A stretch of 64,000 nucleotides of DNA from Isoetes taiwanensis (lineage: Eukaryota; Streptophyta; Lycopodiopsida; Isoetales; Isoetaceae), in assembly GCA_021234155.1 (NCBI GenBank), contig JAJEKV010000014.1, positions 13,001,836 to 13,065,835 of the forward strand, in the 5' to 3' direction. The notes under the pieces were generated by a model. That model was not told the origin of the DNA. It saw only the letters and a list, made by a program, of their open reading frames with translations, and made no database searches. A program made the position numbers and the translations under genes. The stretch's first letter is position 1. Every line of letters begins with the position of its first letter. Below, one piece after another: positions 36,134 to 46,559 of this stretch.

Positions 36134-36161
36134 CTAGTTATGGTGCCCGGCGTTGCCGGGC
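36134..36161 (-). mobile_element. Helitron-like 3' terminus B
   Basis: Same design as terminus A: on the minus strand the GCCCGGC-AAC-GCCGGGC hairpin, 7 nt, then CTAG and T. Same orientation, about 6.96 kb away. The bases between hairpin and CTAG differ from copy A, so it is a related but separate element end. Confidence 0.65.
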
Positions 36162-36539
36162 TTTTCAGAGTTGAAGAGGTGGTTGTTTCTTGGTTAGCTA
36201 GAACAATTAATGTCGTTTGGAGGGGGCAAGGGTAATTCATTAGAATTGAATAAATAAATTTTGTATATGTGGTATTTGGACCTAAACCTTACTATATTAT
36301 GCTGGGCCACGTACAAATACCCTTTGAAAGGTATTTCCAAAATAGTAATAAGGAGGATGTCAAAGCAAATTAATATAGTAGATAACATATGTCTGAGATT
36401 GTTGGGCTTTGAGGCATATACAAATTTAGCGATTTGAAACTTGGTAATATGTTTAAGTGATTTGTAATAAGTGTTGGAGCATGTGTAATGGGCACACATG
36501 AAGAATGACTCAGTGGAGGAGTGCCGAAAGCCCATCAAA

Positions 36540-36611
36540 GGGCCGGTAGCTCAGTGGTAGAGTACTTGGCTTGCAAGCAAGAGGTCCTGGGTTCGATCCC
36601 CAGCCTGTCCA
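36540..36611 (+). tRNA. trnA-UGC: tRNA-Ala (anticodon TGC), possibly degenerate
   Basis: A 72-nt cloverleaf: acceptor GGGCCGG with CCTGTCC (one C-T mismatch and one wobble), D arm GCTC-AGTGGTA-GAGT, anticodon loop CTTGCAA (TGC), T arm CTGGG-TTCGATC-CCCAG, discriminator A. The anticodon stem CTTGG/GCAAG has a G-G mismatch next to the loop. The internal B box GGTTCGATCCC is intact. It differs from chloroplast tRNA-Ala and has no intron. With two stem defects it may be a nuclear pseudogene or a tRNA-derived repeat head. Confidence 0.7.
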
Positions 36612-37816
36612 CCCAATCATAGAAAACTCATTTCTCAACAATAAGTGGAGAAGGGGTTTTGTTATTAGAAAAGACTGCAAAACTCTTTTTATTTTGCTTG
36701 AAGAGTGTGCTAGAACATTGATTAGAAAGACATCTATCAAATTATGAGTTTGGAGCTTGGTAATATGGAAGCATAGGAAGCGTTTTTCTATTTCTAAATG
36801 ATTTGCAATAAGTGTTGGGTTTAGGAATAATATCTTATGTTGGGATATTGTGTAGTGGCATTTTTACATAGAAGGAAAGGAGTCACAACATGACATTGAT
36901 TTGAACGAAATTGTGTTGGATAGCAATCTTGTTGGAGCTAGTGTCTTTGTCAATTTAAAAGCTAGTGTCTATAAGTATGGGGGTAATATTCGTATTGTTT
37001 CATGGATGGTGCTAATTGCTATATATGAAGGGAAATGATGAGCACAATGATAGCTGGGCTTTAGCGACAATTTAAAGAGCAATGCAATTTACAACATTGG
37101 GATAATGTGCGTTAGGCATGAAAAATTGCTAGGCATTATTTAGGATATTACCCCGAGAATGTATGAATGTATGGTAGAGCAAAGGTATAGTTATAAGTGT
37201 ATCTAGTGGCATCTAAAATTGTATACATCCTTTATAGTTGTAGTTGAAGTTGCATGAATCATTCATTGACTTTAACGTGAAGATTATTTCTTAGTTCCTA
37301 AGATTCAAGTGCTCTTAGTTGTCTCTTGCAGTGGTTGGTACTGACAATGTTTTGGGAGGAAAAAAAGTATGCACAATTGGTTATGCTAGTATAATAAAAG
37401 AAAATCCCATCTCAATATCCTTATAAAAATTGTAAAGTTGACCATGCAAGCAACCTAGAAGATTTTGCAAAAGTCGAGTGAATTGATATTCAAGATATTG
37501 ATTGATTGCACTTGTTTACTGGTGATCCTAGAGCTTGTGCTATGGTATGCAAGATATTGATTGATTGCACTTGTGTATTGGTGCAAGGTCATCAATGGAG
37601 AACCATGGTCCAATTGTGGACTATGTTTGGATCAAATTTTCCAATAGTGGATCAACACCATATCATTATCTCAATTCAAACCATTGAATGAATTGGATGC
37701 GGGTTCAATCTTGATCATCCAATGTTGATCCACGATAGGGTACTTGAGTGAACCTTTCAAATTTATAGATGGGCTCATTTAGTGCGGACCCAATTTTATT
37801 TTCAAACACATTTCCA
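36612..37816. other. no gene seen
   Basis: AT-rich DNA without recognised motif. A short repeat (GCAAGATATTGATTGATTGCA-like) occurs near 37490 and 37550. Confidence 0.4.
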
Positions 37817-38334
37817 GGTGATCAGGTTAACATCGAGAACGTCACCATCTCATATTATATTTATGAACCATGCCCATAAACTAACTGATCCATTTATTGG
37901 ATAAATATATGATATATAATTGCAGCAAATCACTCATCCTCAAACTATAAACCTAAAAAGCAAGGAATTGTTTTATAAGGTGATCGGGTGAACATGGAGA
38001 ACATCACCATCTCATATTACATTTATGAACCATGTCCTAATCTGAGAGATCCATTTGTTACGGTAAACCACCATTCAATGCAAAAGCTATTTGGCAGTGT
38101 AAGACAGACTTTGTGCAAGGAAAAGCCATGTCATTTGATTTCGAGCTTGATGTTATCTATGTCATTTAACAATTTTGTAATACCAGCCATCACCATCTCA
38201 TTTTATCCAATTTTAATGAACCATGATCATAACTTGACTGATCCAGTTATTCTTGAAGAAATTGTAAATGGATAAACTATGTCAATTAATCTCAAGCTTG
38301 CTTTTCTTTATGCCCTTTACGAATTTTGTTATAC
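37817..38334. repeat. partially triplicated non-coding unit beside an exon
   Basis: A unit with CACCATCTCAT...TATGAACCATG...TGATCCA recurs near 37843, 38001 and 38190. A second block (TTTGTAATACCAGCCAT near 38171, TTTTGTTATACCAGGCAT near 38324) links it to the intron edge of the downstream exon. Confidence 0.6.
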
Positions 38335-38565
38335 CAGGCATTGGTAACGCAGATGCCAACGCCACTTCAAGCACTGCATCCTTGAGGCTTGATTGTGGTG
38401 ACATGCCAGTCGTTGCAACACCAAGCATAAACCCGTCAAAGTTGCAATAAATATTAAACTTACCACGTCGTATGCCATCCAAAGCTTTCTTAGCAACGTC
38501 CACTGGTCTCATAAGGCTTGATGAAGAGGCTATTCTCTTTGTTATCTCTGGTTTGGCTTCATTTT
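38335..38565 (-). pseudogene. single exon resembling 3-ketodihydrosphingosine reductase (TSC10/KDSR)
   Basis: On the minus strand a 231-nt exon is bounded by TTTTGCAG and by CTG-GTATAAC. It encodes ENEAKPEITKRIASSSS, MRPVDVAKKALDGIRRG, NIYCNFDGFMLGVATTGMSP and an alanine-rich end. This matches the C-terminal part of plant 3-ketodihydrosphingosine reductases, ER enzymes of sphingoid base synthesis: the VAKK-DGI, N-F-(D/E)-GF and ATTGMSP blocks. No neighbouring exons, and no catalytic Y-x3-K, are seen on either side, nor across the gypsy insertion. It is probably a gene fragment, perhaps captured or left by deletion. Confidence 0.6.
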
Positions 38566-39121
38566 CTGCAAAACCACTAAATTCCCATCAGCATATGACC
38601 ATGTATGAATACATAGACTGAACCTTCTACATATATACAATGCACGCATTTTGCACCTAGATAGCAATAAGGCCGTTTACTTGTCAAACACTTAAACCTG
38701 CACGCACAACGTGTCTATAGCATCCATGCAATTACAGACTAATGAACAGTGCTTTAATAAGCCTGCTTTTCAATGAATTATAATATTATCCTGTGTGGAA
38801 ATGCATCTATCCATGTTCCATTAGCTTGCTCATACATTCCAGGCTGCAGTATGCAGGATAGTACTTTAACAGGTGAGAAACACTTATCTCCATTCTTGAT
38901 CTATAAATATGCAATAAAAAATGCATTGTGCACATCATAGATACAATTGGAATGTGTGTATAAATGACCTTTAGCAAATCCGGGCATATCCGTATCCGGG
39001 CGTATCTTTGGAATGATTATTACTATACATCATAAGAATCTGTTATTGAACTAACCATCCTACTTGCGCTTGTGCTATGGTATGGAAAAATAATAGGATC
39101 TTTGGAATGATTATTACTATA
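38566..39121. other. target region of the gypsy insertion, no gene seen
   Basis: Contains a local repeat: ATCTTTGGAATGATTATTAC at about 39005 and again at about 39099. The second copy carries the retroelement insertion. The target duplication CTATA is at 39117-39121. Confidence 0.6.
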
Positions 39122-41622
39122 TGTTGAAGGTGTTCCTGGTAAAACCTTCAACCTCAGTGGTTTAGAACCTCCAGGTTGCTTGAGGCAACCACTCTGAGTG
39201 CAAAGATTCCAGAAATAATACTCAAAAGATTGCTGGGAACATCTTTCCCTGAAGGCTAAAAAGTCTGCTTCGAAATAACATCTGCAGTATTTTCATCCCC
39301 AAAGATGCTCAACACTTATATCTGACAGACTGCAAAAGTCTAGTCAGATCTAATTGGATTAGATAGGCCAAATTCCCGCTTCTGACCCAATCAATTTTAG
39401 GTCAATATCCCTGGCAGAGAGCTTGAATTATGATCTCGATATTGGCAATGAGTTTTCTTGTTTTGCAAACTTCACTCTTCTTGGGAATATCTGCACACCA
39501 AGGACCAAGACTTCTTTTAGCAATTGGGACTCTAATTTTTTTCTTTTTTGATGCTTTCTTGCTATAGGCTGTAAAGGATAAATAATTCTGAACATAATAC
39601 TTTCTAAGGGAGGAATGCACACTTGCCTAATACTCTCATGTTCAACATATATTACCTAGCAACACTAATACTCTCAGAACTACTATCCTATGCTCAAATG
39701 CCTAATGCCAATTCCTGCCAACTCAATATTGTATTGATGTTTTGGATTGACAACAGGTTTGTTTCTGCTTTCTCTGAAGATGCGCTAACTAGACATACTG
39801 ACAATATTTGGCGATTGAAGTTAAATACTGCAGAGGACCTCTAATAACTATTATTTTTTGGGAATACAACTCAATGTGAGATGAACACTTCACAACAAGG
39901 GTCGGATTTTCAATTGAATCAAACACTCAGAAGATAACAATATATATCCCAAGCTCAAGGTCTTGGGTGCAGGATCAAATAGGTGAACATTCAGTCAATC
40001 TGGAGAATTCAGTCAATAATCCAGATTGCAAGTAAACATTGGAGGTCGGAATCAAGCTCAGGATGATCAAGCCGATCCTTCTTCAAAGCCAGGAATCTCT
40101 TCTTTGCCTCAAAGCCCTCGAATTTTTTCTCTGTTCAAAAGCCCCTTTTGTAGATGTTCTGTTTTGTTGAGTTCTTGATCTATTCCCATTAATTCTCTGT
40201 CTTTTAGCTGATACTTGGCATTCTTGGCATCAAACATGGTAATCCGACAGGTTTTAGTCGTGATTGATCAATTGGTTAGGCCAGATTAGGCGGATCTTGG
40301 CAGTTCCAGGTTTTAGGGTTCGTGAAAACACAAGCGAAATATTCCACAGACATTCTTCAGCTCGGGGGCCCAAGGTATATAACAAGAAATAAATCCGTTA
40401 TTTATAATTATAACGTGCAATATCCACGTGGGATTCTGTACCTCAACTGCCCCACACGCCCGGATGTTCCACGTGGCATGGGGGGATTGGCTGGGGAAAG
40501 AAAATAGACTGGGGGGTAGATAGGAAACTTTTTATACCCCAAGGTCTATGGCACGATTCCCTATGAAGTAAATATAAGGCTCAAAATAAAACCTTTTTTC
40601 AATTTTTTCTTTTTTCCTATGGGAATCTTTTTTGCACTCTAGAAGATTCGGGAATCTTTTGTTGCAATCATTTTTTACTTTGGCTAAAAAAAGCTTGAGT
40701 AAATGATGTGGCATATGGAAATGATGACAAGGATAGGTGGGTATGATATGGCAAGTGGTGAGGATGACGTGTCAGCCAACTTGAGCTTGGAAAATTCTTT
40801 CTAGTCAAAATTGTGGATGATGTGGAGATGATGTGTGTGACAAGTGGATAGTGATGGGGTGGCAATGATGATGTGGCAAAGTGACGTGCAATGTTATGGG
40901 TGCTAGTTTGATGCTTTGAGATATACTTAGATTTTGAACATGGAAACAGAAATATGACATGGCATGGCTAGAATGATGATGTGTATGATGACTTGGCATG
41001 TGGAGTGAAGTGCAAGGTGACTTGGCACACAAAGTGTTTTTTTCATAGGCCAACTTTTGGCAACCCCTAGGGCACATTTGAGTTTTGGACATTCCCCCTA
41101 GGGATTTTTGCAACTTTCTTTTTCTTTTGACCAAGTTGCACGAGCATGACCAAGTCAAGTGACATTTGAACTTAAGGATGGTGACAAGTTGTTGTGGGTG
41201 GTGTATAGCAAATGGATGTTTCAAGAAGGTGTGTTTTGACTAGAAAGAACTTTCAAAGCCAAGTTTGACTTTAGAAGAAGTTATGTGCATGGAATCAAGG
41301 TTCAATGGGTACTTTATGATGGTGGAGTGTATAGAGAATGTGAGAAGGGAATCAAAATGCACCAAGATGCCAAGATCACAAGTGGTCACTCACCATGGGA
41401 TGATCTTCAAGGGGTCTTCTTTCCTTTCTTCTTTTCTTTTCTTTTGCTTGATTCTCCTCTTGCCTCTCTTGAGTGACTTGAGTCAATTGTCCTTCCCTTG
41501 CTCTTCAACTTCTTAATGCATGCTAGTGAAGCATTTTCCTAGTGCCTTGCAAATCAGATCAAAGTGTGAGGATCAGTTCAAAAATGTGCTTAGCTCTTCC
41601 ATGCTGCCATAGTATGGCAGCA
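39122..41622 (-). repeat. 3' LTR of the gypsy element
   Basis: 2501 bp. Starts TGTTGAAGGTGTTCCTGG and ends in the GGCAGCA hairpin arm. On the minus strand two CCACGTGG boxes (40469-40476, 40424-40431) lead to TTATAAATAA about 20 bp further, a plausible Pol II promoter. It differs from the other LTR by several indels, for example lacking about 28 bp present near 51520. Confidence 0.95.
40380..40476 (-). promoter_or_regulatory. LTR promoter with paired G-boxes
   Basis: Two CCACGTGG palindromes start 45 bp apart, then GCACGTTA and TTATAAATAA downstream on the minus strand. CACGTG is the core bound by plant bZIP and bHLH factors, and ABRE-type elements share it. The 45-bp spacing is the same in the LTR at 51354-53942 and in the solo LTR (10185 and 10230). 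Confidence 0.65.
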
Positions 41623-42391
41623 TTATGCCAAACTGAAAGAAAAGGCTGGTCTACCAGCCCCTTTGACTTGCTGTTTGTACTTCATGACATAACTCCAGCT
41701 AGTTGCCAATGTGAGAATATGTTTGGCAACTCAATGACCTGCAAATGGATTTGAAAGTGATAGATATGGGGCTATGAGTGTGTATGTGACTTGCATGGAA
41801 AGTAAATCTCTTTAGTAGTAGAGAGCTGCTGGATGGTAGTGTGACAGCAGCTTGGGAATTGTGAGGATGTGGAAGGTCTTCAGATGTAATAAGGTCAACT
41901 CTTGATCAGGTGATAGATGGAAGTAGATATTAGGATGCACCTGCATGTTAGTTTAGACAAGTTGCTGTTGTGGGAGAGATGGCAGCAACTCTGGATGATG
42001 AAGTATGGTGTATTGTGATAAAAGAGATGTATGAGTGTCACGCTCAGATGCATCTGCATGGAGCTATGATTAGTATTAAATCTGTCCTTCACTTGACCAT
42101 AACCTGCACAGTCCTCTTGTCCTTGCAACACTAGAAACTCGTTAGCACACAAGAAATAAACTTAAAAGCAGAACTTAATTTACTAAAACCAACTTAATAT
42201 TTTGTTTTTTCCTTGTTCAAGATTTTTTGTATTTTTGCCTTTTTACTGTTTTTTACTTTTCCCAAATAATGCCCTAACTAATCCTACCTATATCTTTCTA
42301 AGAATCTTAATTGAACAGAGCAAGGGCAACATGCTGTTGCCAATACCTTTTTAGGTGCACAATATTGATGGGGTTCATCAATTCTCTGCCA
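41623..42391. other. 3' non-coding region of the gypsy element
   Basis: No frame recognised. A perfect palindrome GGCTGGTC/TACCAGCC lies next to the LTR at about 41645-41660. No obvious polypurine tract is seen. Confidence 0.5.
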
Positions 42392-43291
42392 TCAGAAACA
42401 TCTCTCAACCAATATGTCTTTGCCAGCTGTACCAATTACTTCAAAAGGTCCTTCCCAGAGATTTTCAAATTTGGATGCTATCTCTTCCCTTGCTTTGTTC
42501 CATTTCAACACCAACTCTCCTGTTTTTAAGACTCCTTGCAATTTATGAGCTGCTTTAAAGGCTGCAATGTCTTTAGCCTTTTTAATCATTACAGCATTTT
42601 CTGCTTCATATATGTGCTCCTCAAGCTGCATCAATCTCACAAACCTTTCCTTTAGAGCTTCATCCATTTCCAAATTTATTTGATAAGCCAGCCTGAGTGA
42701 TGGAAGTTCTAGCTCAATGGGCAATACTGACTCTATGCCATACACCAAACTGGAAGGAGTGTGTTTTGTAGCTGTTTTGATAGTAGTCCTGTATGCCCAA
42801 AGTGCATCATGGAGCTTCAGATGCCAATCTCTTTTTGAGACACTGATGGATTTTTGAGAATAGAACCTTATTAGTTGATTCTGCTTGGCCATTGCCTTGA
42901 GGATAATAGGATGAACTCTTAGTGTGTTTGACTTTCAAGGTGGCTAGCAAGAGTGCAATTGTATGATTGATAAACTGGCTACCCCTGTCAGAGATTATTT
43001 TAAAGGGAATACCAAATCTGGCACAAATATTTTCATGCAAGAATCTTGCAGTAGCTTGAGCATTTGCTTTGCTTCTGCCCATTTGGTAAAATAATCAGTA
43101 GCTACTAATATAAACTGGTGTTGAGCTGAGGAAGGTGGATCTATGGGGCCTACAAAGTCCAAACCCCATGTTTGGAAAGGTCCAGGAGATGTTATTGCAG
43201 TAAGGGCTGCTGGTTGTAGAGTTTTCCTACCAAAGATCTGACATTTATGGCGGCATTTTATAGTATTATAGCAATCTTTGAAAAGAGTAGG
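42392..43291 (-). pseudogene. gypsy integrase core
   Basis: In shifted frames it encodes W-G-L-D-F-V-G-P (first catalytic Asp, about 43160), A-T-D-Y-F-T-K-W, I-S-D-R-G-S-Q-F (second Asp), Y-Y-P-Q-G-N-G-Q-A-E-S (Glu), then W-A-Y-R-T-T and a C-terminal W-x-G-P-F. The D, D, E set is present, but at least two frameshifts (about 42850 and 43080) break it. Integrase inserts the DNA copy into the genome. Confidence 0.85.
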
Positions 43292-44200
43292 CTAAAAATA
43301 TCCTGACCTCAAAATCTTTTTTGCAGTTGTGTCTGCTGCAAAATGTCCTCCACACACTCCCTCATGACATGCTTCAATTAGCATTCTGGCTTCTTCCTCA
43401 TCCACACACCTTAACAAGATTCCTTCCTTATCAATTTTGCATAAAACACTCTCGATTAGCCTGAACTTTTTGCACTTGTCTTTAAATCTCCTCTCTTGAC
43501 TGCTACTCAAATTTTCTGGTACCTCATTGCTCTCAAGGTAATTTCTAATGTCATGCTGCCAATCTGTATTTTCTGCATCAAAAGAAACCAAGTTAGTTAG
43601 ATTATCATCATTGCATAAACCATCTTGATCTTCATGCTCAAAGAGTACATAGGGAAGATAAGAACTGGGATTCTCAATTAGCTTTACCACTTTCACAGCA
43701 ATATCATAAGCTTGGACCTTACAAGCCCACCTGCATAGTTTAGCCTTTGGTTGTTTTTTTGCAAAGAGAAGTGATAAGGGATTCTGCCTCATAAATACTT
43801 GAACTTGATTGTTTTGAAGCAAGTGTCCTTGTCTCTCTATCAAGAACATTAAGGCTGCTGCACTCTTTTCCAACCTAGGATATCTCAATTCAGTGTCAGA
43901 CCACATCTTGCTTGCAAAAGCAATCACATGATCCACTTGCAGCAATGCCAAACCAATTGCCTTTTTTGTGACACTGATATAAACCGGTTTTTTTAGATCA
44001 GGAGGCTTGAGCAGGATAGACTTACAAATGGCATCAATAATTTTGTCAAAAGACTCTTGGCATTGCTCATCCCAATCTATAAGAATATGTTTACTTTCAC
44101 TTTTGGAAAACTTTCCAACCTTTGTGAGGTTAGAGATTGAGCTCATAATGTGAGAAAAATGTGAGACATACATTCTCAAGAAGCTGGTCATTCCCATGAA
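43292..44200 (-). pseudogene. gypsy RT end, native RNase H (degenerate) and integrase zinc domain
   Basis: After the RT thumb and connection (IDWDEQCQESFDKI), the RNase H shows KPVYISVTKKAIGLALLQ, where most elements have Asp in the first strand. Later E-L-R-Y-P-R-L-E-K-S keeps the Glu, and the VFMRQNPL block has lost a second Asp. Tat-lineage elements also lack the first Asp; the second loss may be specific to this copy. The end (C-H-E-G-V-C-G-G-H, then the GHFAADTTAKKIL pattern) is the integrase H2C2 zinc domain. Confidence 0.82.
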
Positions 44201-44783
44201 ATGTAAATTGTGTCCATGGCTCTCTGGAATGTTGCAGATGCATTCATTAGTCCAAAGGGCATCCTTTTCATGGCAAATGTTCCCCAAGGTGTAATAAATG
44301 AAGTTTTTGATCCTTTTCCTTGATGCTTATCTGATTAAAACCTGAGAAGCCATCTAGGAATGAATAAATCTCTTTCCCTGCCACAGCATGCAAAACTTCT
44401 TCCAGAAATAGCAATGGATAACAATCTTTGATAGTGGCCTTGTTCAGATCCCTATAATCTATGCAGATTCTAATGGTCTTGTTTTTATTTTCAACAGGAA
44501 CAATGCAAGACATCCACTCAGGATTCACAATTTCTGCAATCACACCTGCATCTTTCATTTTGTATAACTCTTCCTTAATTAGACCTAATAGAGAAGCATT
44601 AATCCTTCTTAACTTTTGCACAACAGGTTTCATACCTTCCTTGATTTTGATCTCAAACTCACAAATGCTCTTGTCAACACCAACCAATTCATCATAATCC
44701 CAGGCAAAAATGTCTTTCCAATCATCAAAGAATTTAGTAACAAAGGCATCATCCTCCTCTTTAAACAAATCCCCAACATACAA
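44200..44783 (-). pseudogene. gypsy reverse transcriptase, catalytic region deleted
   Basis: It encodes F-F-D-D-W-K-D-I-F-A-W-D-Y, then VVQKLRRIN, R-I-C-I-D-Y-R-D-L-N-K-A-T, YSFLDGFSGFNQI (the first catalytic Asp block), then a frameshift and the MP-F-G-L-N-A equivalent. At about 44200 the sequence jumps from the MDTI helix to FMGMTSFLRMY. Some 80 residues carrying the expected Y-x-D-D motif are therefore missing. This alone makes the element non-autonomous. Confidence 0.88.
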
Positions 44784-44824
44784 TACTCTGTCTTGACCTC
44801 TCTTGTTGACTTTAATTTCTTTAC

Positions 44825-45971
44825 CTATTTATCTTCACTTGCATTGATTACCAGGATAGGGTATAATTGTTGCAGATCTTTCTTCTCCAGCTCTTCTTCT
44901 TGTATTGCTCCTTCAGCCAAGTGTTCAAGTAGCACACTCCTGCATAGAGAGTCTGCCTCACAATTCTGCTCCCTTGGCACATGACAAAGCTCCCAGGTTT
45001 CAAAATTCTTCAGTTCCTGCATAGCTTGATCTCTGAGCCGAACCATGTCTCCACTCTTAGCCTGATATTCTCCTGATATTTGCCTGCAGACAAGCTGAGA
45101 ATCTCCAAAGATAATTATTTCACGGATGCTTAAATTTCTTGCTTCTTGAAGACCTGCAATCAATGCTTTGTACTCTGCCATGTTAGAAGTGATGTTTGGA
45201 TAGATTCTTCCTACTTTAGCCAGCAATCTATTGGAAGCATATTTGAGAACAGCAGCAGAAGAAGCCACATTAAGCCTTTTGGAGACACCACCATCAAACC
45301 ATAAATATGCAAAATTACCTAGTTTAGGTGAAGCTAATTCCTTAGGAATCTTCATGCTGGACTCCAACTCTACTGCATTCAGCTCAAATTCCCCACATGG
45401 ATTTGACAGTAGCATTTCTTCTTCAATGAAATTCATGCTTTCAAATTCTCCCAACTTATTGTATAATGTTACCTTCTTTTTGCCATTTGAGATAGTGCAT
45501 TCCCCTTTTGACCATATGGGCCCGACATCAACTGTAGAAAACCATTTTCTCCCCAAGAGCAAGTCATATATATCTGACTTGTCTTCTATTCCTTCAAAAG
45601 CAACCACAACAAAATTAGCTGCAACCATTATCCCTTCAACATCAATAGGCACATTGCTGACTATTCCAACAGGGTTGATTTTCGTGTTTGAGAAAGATTT
45701 CAAAATCATTGGAGCCTTCTTGTCTATTTCAAGACCACACAGCCTCATAACATGATGAGGCATGACATTCAAGGGTGATCTTCTTCCCCATTTTAGCAAC
45801 ACAGGTGAAAGCCCCTGGATTATAATCGTCCTGGGTAAGCATATGCTCTTCAATATGGTTTGTTAGAGCAAACTCATCTTCTCTGGTCAAATTGAGAACT
45901 TTTTTCCTGTAAGATGGAGCTATCTTGAGCAAAGTCAGCAAGTCTACACAGATTTTTGAATTTTTCAACAA
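44825..45971 (-). pseudogene. gypsy protease plus additional RNase H (aRNH-like)
   Basis: The minus strand first encodes the pre-protease region (KICVDLLTLLKIAPSYRKKVLNL) and then the protease. The active-site strand (KVLLDGGS in relatives) is deleted near 45775 and the frame shifts. From 45850 the protease C-terminal half (SDIYDLLLGRKWF) leads, after about 90 residues, into a complete RNase H. Its motifs are W-F-D-G-G-V-S, N-M-A-E-Y-K-A-L-I-A-G-L, I-I-F-G-D-S-Q-L-V and C-E-A-D-S-L, giving all four acidic residues D, E, D, D. RNase H degrades the RNA of RNA-DNA hybrids. It is separate from the native RNase H after the reverse transcriptase. Its place ahead of RT is unusual. Confidence 0.85.
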
Positions 45972-46154
45972 ATATTCAAAATCCTCACACTCCTTTAAGT
46001 CGCATTTAATTAAAGTGGGTCAAATCTCGAAATTTGGGACTCGGACTGAAAATGGGACTCATGCAAAAAAAAGTAAGTTGCCATTGAATCATTATGAAAT
46101 TTTTCCTTGATAAAATAAGAATAACTTTTACACATGACAATTCGAGAAAATAAA

Positions 46155-46398
46155 AGGGGGGGGGGGAGAAAGAATGAATGGAAGACAGAAGGAGGGGAGG
46201 GAGGGAGGGAAAGGCATAGGAGCACGAGGAGGGCAGAAGGGCCAAGGGGAGGGGTTGAGCAAATGGGAAGGGGAGGGGAAGGGGAGGAGGGGTAGGGCAT
46301 GGAGAAGAGGAGGAGGGGCAGGGCAAAGGGGCAAAGAGGGGTATAGGACAAAGAGGGGCAAAGAGGGAAAACATGAAAGAAGGGAGGGAGGGAGGGAC
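46155..46398 (+). repeat. polypurine (G/A) tract
   Basis: About 245 bp almost purely of G and A on the plus strand, with runs such as GGAGGGGAGGGAGGGAGGG. Mirror-like symmetry and G-runs could allow triplex or quadruplex DNA. The long proline- and leucine-rich frames on the other strand are artefacts of this composition. Confidence 0.9.
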
Positions 46399-46454
46399 GG
46401 GTTCCATAGCTAAACAACTATTAGCAGAAACAAAGATTCATTAGACAACTTAAA

Positions 46455-46490
46455 TAATATAATTAATTAATTAATTAATTAATTAGACAA
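46455..46490. repeat. (AATT)n microsatellite
   Basis: Seven or so tandem ATTA units. Confidence 0.9.
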
Positions 46491-46559
46491 TAAATAATTA
46501 AAGAATTTAAACAATGCATAATTAGAGAAATTTTTTCTCGCCTCACAAGGCGAGAATGG

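Noticed and set aside
40805-41224. His/Pro/Ser-rich frames in the LTR, repeated at 53090-53362
   Set aside because: Present in both LTR copies with indels and different frames; LTR sequence, not protein.
46006-46417. Long proline/leucine-rich and Gly/Arg-rich open frames on both strands
   Set aside because: They come from the G/A-only tract and low-complexity DNA; several frames are open at once and none has a motif.
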